64,000 bases of DNA. It comes from Ophiura sarsii (taxonomy: Eukaryota; Echinodermata; Ophiuroidea; Amphilepidida; Ophiuridae). This document shows, piece after piece, positions 38,901-50,500 of this stretch. The notes under the pieces are model-generated. The model did no database searches, had not been told where the DNA came from, and was given only the letters and a program-made list of their open reading frames with translations. Each line of letters opens with the position of its first letter. Positions within the stretch are counted from its first letter, which is position 1. The stretch lies in the NCBI GenBank assembly GCA_035610835.1, contig CM069449.1, positions 15,229,963-15,293,962 of the forward strand, read 5' to 3'. The translations under genes were made by a program, and so were the position numbers.

Positions 38901-41900
38901 CGGTTTTTGTCTTCCATTTGAGCTCATTCACCCATGAAGTCATGGACATCTTTATTTTTCAAACAACACTTAGAAAACAGTCATAGGATTACTTCTAACT
39001 AAGTTTTATTGGTAAAATGTATTACCTTACGATGTTACGACGACATTTCGAGAGGGGGACTTACTTTTGGTGTTGTGTTTATGATGGGAGGATTACCCAC
39101 GTACACACACACACAAATGCAAATACTTGGCATTTCATATTTATGGTTCCAGTCATTGTCGCTGTAGAGTGTGAGTGATGCCTTTTTTTAGGGTAAAAAA
39201 ACGATTATATTTTATTATCTCGGTGAAAACTCAAGTCCGGTAGTATGCCTTCAACCCTAACAGTTTAGTGTATCAGATAGTCAAAGACCCAAACAGCATG
39301 AAACCTCACTTGTAAAATGTCAGTAGAGCTCTGGACATCATGATATCCCATATGATGTTTCATAGGGTTCGGGAGTTTACAGTAACCTTGTACTGCATGA
39401 CTTAACTCCTATCAGGCATTATAATTTACCACAATTACCATCTTTCACCAGGGAGTTCAGATTTCAAATGGAGTCACCCATGCAGGTAACCCCATTTAGA
39501 ACAGTTAGCATTGACAAGTACTGTTGATGTCTATACACCACCAAACGCCAAGTATGGTAAAAATGGGATTTCCTGGGGTATGGGGTTGTTAGGGTTAATA
39601 TAATTTAATCAGACCAGCTGTTTTGATGTATCGGGTTTCGCATTCTGGGGATTCCCCCCGTCAATCAAAGTTGTTGCGATGCATTACGTAAATGTTGACC
39701 AATTAGGCTACGACTTATACATTTGTCGTTGTTTATTATTATTTTTATTAGCTGTTCATGAGGCGTGTGAGAGATTTTGGTACGTACCATATTTTTATGA
39801 ATGAGATTTAAAAACAGCTCTCATCAACTCCGTGCGAGGAAAGGTCGCACATAAACTGACTTGCTGAAAATCAAGATTCAATGTTATTTGTTGCCATATT
39901 TTCTACAAATTAAAGAAAGTATATATATAAGGAACTGTCTTCTGTTGCTTCACTTCGAGTTACACTCAAGTTTACAGTCATCAAAAAAAGTAACTATACA
40001 GGTAATAAATGGGCTTTTAACTCTAAAAATATATATCCTACCTAAAAATATTATATGATAAAGTTGTTGAAAAAAATTATCTTCCTTAACCCTAACCTCC
40101 TACCCACATTTTCCAAGGGAATTTTTTTCAATGACAAAAATGCGGACAAAGAGAGTGGTCCCGTCCCGCCACCGGGGCTTGAACCCACAACCTCTCGATT
40201 GCGAGACAGACGCTCTACCAGTAGTGCGCCACGGGGGCCAACCATACTTGGGCGAGTATATTCGCCTAACTATGTAGCCTGGGGCCATTATTTCATCGAA
40301 AAAGTGCCATGCCAGTGCGCACAGACAGACTGTACCGTGGACATTTGGGCACTGTGCGCACAGACAGACTGTACCGTGGACATTTGTGGCACTGGGGATG
40401 GTTAGGGTTATGGGATATTGCACGCTAGGATCGGTAGAATATTGAAGAAGTGACAATCCAAAATGTAAGGTGTATCACAATTTTATTTTCACATTTTACA
40501 TTTCAACACAGGGGAGAGTATGACAGGTAGAGTGTGTGTGGCGTATTGATCCATCGAAACAATACGGCGGACTATCCAACCTGCGCATGCATCCCCCAGT
40601 TGCACTACCGGTAACCGATAATATAGCCATAGCTGGGTCCGCGTGTAGCAAAGAAAAACGTGAAAATGAAAATCAGACTCCACCTTATATTTTGGAGTGT
40701 CACTTCCTCAATTATCACCCGATTATAGCGTGCGATATTTCATATTAAAGAAGATAAATTTCTCAATAACTTTATAATTAAATTTTTAGGTAGGATATAT
40801 ATTTTAAGAGTTAGAAGCCCATTTATTACCTGTATAGTTACTTTTTTTTATGACTGTAGTGTAATTTAAGGGTTTTAAAGCATCCGCTTGGCTAGACGAC
40901 TCTTCATAATGTGTTATATAGTTTATACCATTAACGGGTTTTAAAATGGTTATTGGACTTACTGTCATTATGCTTTACGTCCATTTCTGAGATGCTGAGA
41001 AGACCCCTCCCCTGGCATAAGTTAATCTATCATTGTTTCATTTCATGCCAAATTTCAATTTGATGTGCTCTTTTTTTCTAGACTCGTTTACGAGGCAACA
41101 TGGAGTGGGCACCACCTAGAGCCCAGATTATCTTCAATATACACCCACCACCAAAGTAAGTTGTATGTAGTGTTCAAAACCAAGAGGTCCGAACCAAGAT
41201 CAATTTAAACTAAATAGAATTGGTCAAATGAGCAGCGCATAAGAACTGTTTTTCATCTGTTCCCTCACAGTAAATGATTATTTGTTTTTTTACTGCATCT
41301 CCAGAAAAGTACAACCAGTACCCAGACCTATTTACTATGAATTTGTTGCTAAGATTCAAAGCTACAATTGTGGAATATTTCATAAGACTGGCTTATATAA
41401 TTGCAAAGTTATGAGGTAGGAGGTAGAACTTATTTAATGACCCTCATATAACTATCAATTTTTTTACAGGAGAAAAGTGCTGATTGTAAAACAGAATTAT
41501 CGCTGTGCCGGATGCGGAATGAGAATAGAACAAGGTGAGCAAGTAAAAAACGAACCGATTAAATGTCCTGGTGTTGTGTGTTTTTATCAATCTGCTTACC
41601 TACCTACTGTCTGCCTATCATACCAACCTACCCACCCACCCTGATTGGCGCTGATTGGTTACCTGATTTTTTTTAAAGGTCTCTGTAAGCTTGGATTAGC
41701 AACAACAACAAAAATTGCATACCTCGTAGCCTTTTTTCTAAAACTTTTTTTTTAAAAATCGCACAGCACTTAGCTTTTTTGCCAAATGTTTCTGAGACAG
41801 ACCTTTCTTTGTTTGACCTAAGGTTACTTTTATTCTTTTAAACTTTCACCCACAATGCCACAGGTTTCATGAAGAGACTCCGCTACTGCGAGTACCTCGG

Positions 41901-44833
41901 CAAATACTTCTGTCACTGTTGCCATAACAACACGTCGGCGTACATCCCGGGACGTATGCTGCGCAAGTGGGACTTCCACAAGTACCCCGTCTCAAACTTT
42001 GCGCTGGAGCTCCTCAACAAGATGCACACCGATCCGTTGTTCAACGTGACCGATATCAACCCGTCGTTGTACCGACGCATCAAACAACTCAATATATGCA
42101 AGGTAGGTTAGTAGAACCAGGGTTCCCGCAACCTGGAAAAGTCATAGAATTTAATTTTTTCAGTTTCCAGGCCTGGAAAATTTGTAAAAATTACAAAAGT
42201 CATGGAAAAGTCGGAAATTTGTAAAAATTACAAAAGTCATGGAAAAGTCATGGAATTTTGTGAAGACAAACTTATTTTAATTAGCTTGAACATTCACATT
42301 TCAGCATCGTAAATCCTCTTTTTTGCCCGACAACGATATATATTTTAGTCATGGAAAAAGTCATGGAATTTAATTGTCCCAAAGGTGCAGGAACCTTGTA
42401 GAACTGATTGCTGGGCAAATGTGATGCATCGCATCAAAATCTAGTCTACATTTGGAAACTACAAAAATGATTTGACACTATCTGACAGAATTCACGCCAG
42501 TTGCCCGAGTCAATATACTATTATTTATTTATTTCACTTTTTATCGCTTGTATCGTGTATTAAAATTGTGTTTCGCTAGTCATAAAACCTGCTAGATCGT
42601 GAATATAGACCAATATAATGGTTAAAGGTGTATGTTCTAATCACTTTTTTTGGCTATGGATCTTTTTTTTTCACATCGAAATATTTGGATATCAGAAGAA
42701 TTCCCCTATTTTTCTCATTATGTTATGTCTGTAAAATCTTAGGGGCCAGAAATGTTCCATTTAGAAATTTTAGGCTAAAATGTGGTAAATTACTGTCAGT
42801 TTGTGTACTACTCAATGGGCAAAAGTCTTGTGACCTTGTGCTTTTATATAAATAGAACAATTGGAGTTATGCAACTCAAACTTTGGAATGCGGCAATTTT
42901 AAGGATGACCTTTCATGTAAAATAGAAAACATCTACCTTTAATATTTACTAAGAATATTAAACGAGCGTTTCAATGATAACTAGTTATTCAAAATTAAAG
43001 CTATCCTTTTGAAGATATGAGGAAAACAAGGTATATTGCAGATGTTATTGTTCTTTATATTGTACAAGCCATTTTGCTCTGTATCTAGGAAATAAGCCAG
43101 GCTGACAAGAGTCACCGTATCATGACGTGATTCGTCACAAAATGAGATGGGAAATCTGCATGATTTGACTGCCAATAGATGTGTGGTAACAATTAGACCT
43201 ATCATATTTGAAACATGTACTTTATACTACCTTTAACCTTAATGATGTAAAGAGTGTTGGTCAGGAGAAGGGGAAACAAATTAGCCAAATGATAATTAAA
43301 AAGTGGGTCGTGCCAAGGCCAGGGATCAAACTCGGGTCAACAGAAGACTCATACATCACTCAGGCACTTGTTGTTTTCATAAGGTTATGAACTATTCGAT
43401 CACCACAAAAAAGAACCTGTTCTAAGGGCCCAATTGACCGTGTTTATTTTTATTTTGTTTGCAATTTTAGAAAAAAGTCACACACAAATGCCCGGCCGAC
43501 CCAACCCGTGAGGTCTATTCGCCTTTATGTAGAACAGATGTTGTGTTTTTTTGTCGCCTAATATCCCTCCACAATTGTGGACTGATAAAGAAGAGCTATG
43601 ATGAGCACTTGTTTGCTGTAGTATTTTGTTGTATACTCCAGGGCCCAATTTCTAAATGTTCACTCACATTGGGCGTACCTGTTTCGGGTCTGTAAGATGG
43701 GTCATATGACTCACCAATAAACCACGGTCTATACAGTTCTATAACGGCTGTATAATCAAGATCGAGGTCATGATACTATTGGAAAGTTTGCTGGATTCAT
43801 TTTGACCTTTTTCATCAAATCCAAGAATAGGTTTTTTCATATTGGTTCAATACAAGTGATCATTCTTGTCAAACCCAAGGCTCAAAACTGTATGTTTGTA
43901 AGGGAACCTGTACAACTTGATAAACATATTATTTTGATTTTGTTATCATATTTTTAAATCGTGGTGCATTGTTGGCCGACTACGATTTATCCTCTTGTTG
44001 ATGACGCTATGTTATGGGGTCACACCACTAAATAGAGCTCCATAGGGATATGTACAAAAACACTGATATAAAACTCTGTTTTAGACCACTAAATTGCGAA
44101 ATTGGACCCCGTAGTGTCATTTTTAGCACGATATACATGTACATGTAGATATCGGAGTTATTTTATCCTGCTTATCACTAGCCTCGTATCTGCGGCGGGA
44201 TCTGCGGGCACTGGTTAATGCATTCGTTTGTGTGTAATTTTAAAATGCTAACTACTTTTTCGTTAGCGAATGGTTATCACTCAAAATTCGCCCGAATATT
44301 GTGGACCTTATTTAATCTGAGCTCATGACACAGTTTTTCGAAATTCGATTTTGATATTAGCGTAATGAGACAATTTAGTCATGAAATACGTCACATCGTG
44401 GATGAATGTGGTGATATTATACTCGCACGAGGCTACTACGGTAGCGTTGTATATCAGCCGCCGGGAGTACTTTTAAAAACCTCCCCATGCACGGCTTATT
44501 ACGTGAAACGACTCCCGGCGGCTGACATACAACGCTTACCGCGCAATACATGATCTCGGAAACACGGTCTCACGTATCTAGCACGTATTTAGCGTAGCTA
44601 GCAGAGTTGGTAGCTGAGGCGGACAGCTCTTCTTTAGAATATATCAATCTTACACATACTATTTCTCAGCTGGTTCAGTGGCGGAGCGGTTAAGGCGTTG
44701 GATTTGAAATCTTTTCAGGAAGGAAGCATTTGTATTGCGGCCGCGTGAGTTCAAGCCCGTCCAGTGGCGGTTTAAGTGAACAAAATTTTTTTCTCAACTA
44801 ATTATTTATTTCATTTATTTATTTATTTATTTT

Positions 44834-44869
<36 letters not shown>

Positions 44870-47463
44870 TTTTTTTTTTTCATTTAATTTTTTTTTTTCA
44901 TTTAATTTTTTTTTTTTTTTTTTCATTTTATTTTTTTATTTTTTTTATTTTTCATTTTTTTTAAAAAAGTATTTACTGATTTCTTTTTTTTTAAACTTAT
45001 TTATTTGTTATTTCTTTTTAAATTTGTATTTGTTTATTTATTTTTTATTTTTTTTATTATTATTTTATTGATTTATTTTTTTTCTATTTTATATTTTTAT
45101 TTTTATTTTTTTTTAATTTTTTTATTTATTTTTTTTACTTTTAATTTTTAATTTTTTTTTAAATGTTTTTTTTATTATTATTGTTCATTTATTTTTTTAT
45201 TTTTTGACGGGGGAGATGACGAGCCCGTCATTTGAAACGACGTTTCTAAGTCGTAACCTTTTCACAAACCCCTAAAATTGCATTTGCTAATAACTTGCAT
45301 TAATCATCTTCTGAAGCGATTTTGTTGTAAAATGTAATTGATATTGTTATAATATGAAGGTAAGAGGACACAGTAAGTTATTTCAGCTATTTGGATGCCA
45401 TTTAGTAATATACTAAGCTATTTGGATGCTATTTTGTATTATATTATATGATTTAGTAATATACTGAGTCACTGAGTCCACGGCCACGGCACGGCCTCTT
45501 TGTTCCGTGTTGCCTTGGCTCTCGCAATTAGCCCAATGATTATGGCGAACCCTAGGCTACATCCCCCAGTCATCAATATTACCGTACGGACGCTAAAGCT
45601 GTACAAATATCGGAGCCTGCAAGATAGCGACATAAGAGGGCGGCTGAGAGTTACAGTCTAGGTGAACCCTTCAATATGATTAGCCCAATGATATGGCAAC
45701 AACCCCTTGAGGACGGGGATCATACATCGTACAAAATATCGGGACCAGATTTAGTTTACGGATCACATTTACACACAAAATACACAGAATGTGACCATTT
45801 GAAGACTATAATAAGTTGCCTGACTGTTAAATGTAACTAAGGATTACTATGGGAACATAAAAAGATGAGATTATAAAGTTGAAGTACGCGATCTAATCAG
45901 TCAACTTTTTAATAAGCTTATTTTTCCCCTATGCTTTCGTGTGTTCAGGCTGACACAGAATGCATACAGGCCTGATTGCACTGGGCTACATGTAGAGGGT
46001 AAGCTTTAGAATATGTGACGAACCGAAAACGGTGTTTCGTTTCATTATATTAGTATTTCGTTTACTGGATAAGTTTCCCCAGAGTAAAAATACTGTCCTA
46101 CATATACTTACTTTATAGTCAAAAGAGGCCCATTATGTTTTCTAAACCATAATGAAATTGTTTACCTTTTCAAACCAAAGGGAGTGTTCATTATAAATAT
46201 TTATTATTTATGGGGGTGGGGGTTATAACATCATAATACTTTCTCTGTCATGACAAAGGCAAAAAGGTCTCAGAATTCCACAACATTCATCAAAATTATT
46301 CAGTGGATTGTCCAAATGAATTTATTATTTATGGGGGGTGGTTGGAAAAAATGGAGGGAGGATCAGAAAGAAATTCTTCGTTATTTATGGAGGGGGGGGG
46401 GGGGGGGGGGTTATTACATCATAATACTTTCTCTGTCATGACAAAGGCAAAAAGGTCTCAGAATTCCACAACATTCATCAACATTATTCAGTGGATTGTC
46501 CAAATGAATTTATTATTTAGGGGGGGGGGGGGTTGGAAAAAATGGAGGGAGGATCAGAAAGAAATGCTTCGTGAGCAGTCAAATCTACTATTGCTTGATT
46601 AATTGGATATACAGGGGGATCAAGAAAAAAAATCAACGAAAAAGGGGGATCAAGACAAAAAATAACGCTGTTTGGGGTGATCAAGAAAAAAATATGTCCA
46701 AAGCTCAAATATTTCCAACCTCCACCACCAGAGTATTTATGAACACTCCCTAAGAATAACATATGTGTAAGTTACTAGCCAATCATATTTTCCAGTTAAA
46801 AAAAATTAGTACCATAACACCACTTTCCAAATTATTTCTGCCATATTACAAATACAAAAACATTTTTTAACATTCAAATATCCGACCAGCTCTACTAGGC
46901 GTGCTTAGTCTTGTTATTCTCTAGTTTAAGAATATTTTTAATAACCTTTAATAAAAAAAGTTTTACATAACCTATTTCTCAATGTGTCCTTATAATATTT
47001 CTGAATGATTCGGTGTCCACCATACAACTTTAATTACCCCAATCCAACTTCTTCATCAATGTTAACCATACGTCTTAAAGGTTGTTGACCCTATTCTAGA
47101 TTTAAGGGCATCATCAGTGTAATGAGAAATGGGACCTTTCATTTGATATCAAAAACACTTTTGAATCCCTTAGAGTTAAATTGTTAGGAAACATAGTAGC
47201 AACGCTGTTTGTTAATGTCTGTTCTTGAACTTTCAACAGTCTTCTATCTCCCCCGTCCAGTTTTTTTTAAATACCTTGTTTTAAATTTATTTATTTCATT
47301 TGTTTAAATTTTTTTCTTTTTACTTTTTTTAAAAAAAATTATTTGTTTTATTTATTTTATTATTTATTTTTTATTATTATGTTTAAAATTTCTTTTATTT
47401 ATTCTTTTTTTCTTTTTTTCTTTTTCTTTTTTTTCTTTTTTATATTTATTTTTTTTACATTTC

Positions 47464-47506
<43 letters not shown>

Positions 47507-50500
47507 TTTTTTTTTTAAATTTATGATTATGTTTTTTTGGTGTTTTTTTAAATTTCTTTTAATGTTTTTTTTCTTCAAACGGGAGCTTTGAGACAAATGC
47601 TTATTTTAGTGACTGTCATAGGATTGTAGTACTATTATACGTACAGCTTTAATACCAGTAACGTGGGGTAGGTTGAGATTACAAATTGTTTAATATAAGG
47701 CAAAGGTCTCCCAAGGTCAACTTGTAAAATATGCAGCAATTTAGACAATGCTCTTACATGAGCAGTTATGTACAAGAGCATAACCTCATTTCAAAACGCG
47801 TAACATGAGATTGTTTAAGCAAAGTCACTCATTCAACCTACATAATCAATTTTCTGCCAGATTACTGATCATAAATATATTATGAATTACAGAGCGATAC
47901 TTTTCCTCATCACTTCTAAATCGTGGATTTATATTAGAATGAATTTAGCGTGAAAAATAAGTTTTCACGCAGACTTGACACTTAATTTTCACTCTTTAAA
48001 TTATGATTTTGAAGTAATTAAGAATGGTATCACTCTGTAACACAGAATATGATATATTACTCCTGATTTATGCTTTCATAATATATCGTGGTTCGCATCA
48101 TTGATGCCCTCGTTTCTTAAAGATGATCACATTTCCCCACCAAAAAGTGAAAAAAATAGGTAGGTGAACCTGCTCGATTTTCCAAAATATGCCCATGGAG
48201 TTGACTACCTCTCTGACGAGCTTGGAAATGTCGCCGTAATCGCCAATGTTTCCAGTAAAAAGCACAAATTTGAAAGATCTCTCAAAATTTACCTAGATGA
48301 TATTCACAGTTTATAGTCAGGGTGCATGTAGGTGATGTCCCATTAATCATAATTAATAAACAATCATAGGCATGTACGCAATGGTATTACTGTCAAGTCT
48401 TTTTAATTGAGGATTTTGTGATGCATACTTTTCGAGTTTAGTTTTAAGCACCGTCCTTAAGGGTAGGGGAAACTCCATTTAGTGTAGTGCACCCTTATGC
48501 AACCCGTTATTTACGTATGCACAGTATAGGAGTTTCCTATCCCAAAATGAAGAGTATCCCTGCCATGGCAATTGGAACCTATGGAAAAAATCAGAGCTAT
48601 GTTAACCATTTACATTTGTTTGTTTTATTGTATTCCTTCCTCCACAGCAATACAGACTGCAACTGTTTTATCTCAAGGACTTTTTGAAGACATGTAGGCT
48701 GAGTCAAAGGTAAGAAATTCATTGGAGAGATTTTCCCCGGGTAGGGGGAGTGGAGGGGGCGTATGAATGACAGGCAGGCCTGGAAATAGCGCCCGCCCGC
48801 CTGCCCATAGTGGGTAACTTTTGCGCCGGGCGAGTGAAAAGATGCAAAAGTACCCGACTGACTGGCGGGTCAAATTTGTCAAATTCACAGTGTAATTGAG
48901 TTACACGCACGTATGAGATACTGGCCCGATTAAATGGTCCTGGACCATTTAAGTTACGCTGGCTGGTGGAATTTCTGTCCGGCCGGTATTTTTGTGAGAT
49001 ACCTGCCCGACTGACTAGTTGAAGAAAAAAAGTTCCACCCCTGATAACAGAGAAGGGTATGGGTCTTACAAGGAATAAATGTAAAAGGTAGCCAGCCTAT
49101 GGATGCATGACATGTGTTGCAAGTTATGTGATTCACTCTTATTTGTGGAATATCCAGGGCATCCTCGATTTATTTTACCCAGTTTGACATATCAACTAAT
49201 TTCTATTGCATTACAGTTTACTGATGACATTCCAGTCTCACGATGAACATCTAATCAATGACCCTCATGTGTACTCAATGGATGATATGATCAAGGTTAA
49301 AAATGCTGAATTAGAGGAGGAACTATCCGTGTTGGTTGAAGATGCAGTGGCACACATCACACAGTGTCAGGTATGTAGTCATTAGGGAATAAAGTCTTTG
49401 AGATATTGTGGTGTAAGTACTCAATGGCTGATATGATCAAGGTTAAGAATGCAGAGTTAGAAGAGGAGCTATTCGTGTTGGTTAAAGATGCAGTGGCACA
49501 CATCACACAGTGTCAGGTATGTAGTCATTAGGGAATAAAGTCTTTGAGATATTGCGGTGTATGTACTCAATGGATGATATGATCAAGGTTAAGAATGCTG
49601 AATTAGAGGAGGAACTATCCGTGTTGGTTCAAGATGCAGTGGCACACATCACACAAAGTCAGGTATGTAGTCATTAGGGAATAAAGTCTTTGAGATATTG
49701 CGGTGTATGTACTCTATGGCTGATATGATCAAGGTTAAGAATGCTGAATTAGAGGAGGAACTATCCGTGTTGGTTCAAGATGCAGTGGCACACATCACAC
49801 AGTGTCAGGTATGTAGTCATTAAGGAATAAAGTCTTTGAGATATTGCAGTGTATGTACTCAATGGCTAATATGATCAAGGTTAAAAATGCTGAGTTAGAG
49901 GAGGAACTATCTGTGTTGGTTGAAGATGCAGTGACACACATCACACAGTGTCAGGTATGTAGTCATTAAGGAATAAAGTCTTTGAGATATTGCGGTGTAT
50001 GTACTCAATGGCTGATATGATCAAGGTTAAGAATGCAGAGTTAGAGGAGGAACTATCTGTGTTGGTTGAAGATGCAGTGGCACACATCACACAGTGTCAG
50101 GTATGTAGTCATTAGGGAATAAAGTCTTTGAGATATTGCGGTGCATGTACTCAATGGCTGATATGATCAATTTTACGAATGCTGAATTAGAGGAGGAACT
50201 ATCTGTGTTGGTTGAAGATGCAGTGGCACACATCACTCAGTGTCAGGTATGTAGCCATTAGGGAATAAAGTCTTTGAGATATTGTGGTGTATGTACTCAA
50301 TGGATGATATGATCAAGGTTAAGAATGCTGAGTTAGAGGAGGAACTAACCGTGTTGGTTGATGATGCAGTGGCACACATCACACAGTGTCAGGTATGTAG
50401 TCATTAGGGAATAAAGTCTTTGAGATATTGCGGTGTATGTACTCAATGGATGATATGATCAAGGTTTAAAATGCTGAGTTAGAGGAGGAACTATCTGTGT

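Larger units (their letters stand above)
39960..40864. mobile_element. Element with about 130-bp terminal inverted repeats, carrying a nested SINE
   Basis: TTACACT at the left and AGTGTAA at the right enclose inverted arms sharing AAGTAACTATACAGG, TAATAAATGGGCTT and ATATATATCCTACCTAAA. The interior includes a tRNA-like SINE and a direct repeat of GCGCACAGACAGACTGTACC. Confidence 0.8.

Noticed and set aside
40160..40240. Functional tRNA gene on the - strand
   Set aside because: Boxes A and B are present but the acceptor arm does not pair cleanly and the locus lies inside a transposon; a SINE is more likely.
44671..44772. Functional tRNA-Ser gene
   Set aside because: The variable arm is too long and irregular, the acceptor stem is not closed, and a T-rich tail follows as in SINEs.
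44776..47596. Phe-rich and Lys/Asn-rich frames
   Set aside because: They translate T-rich tracts and their complement.
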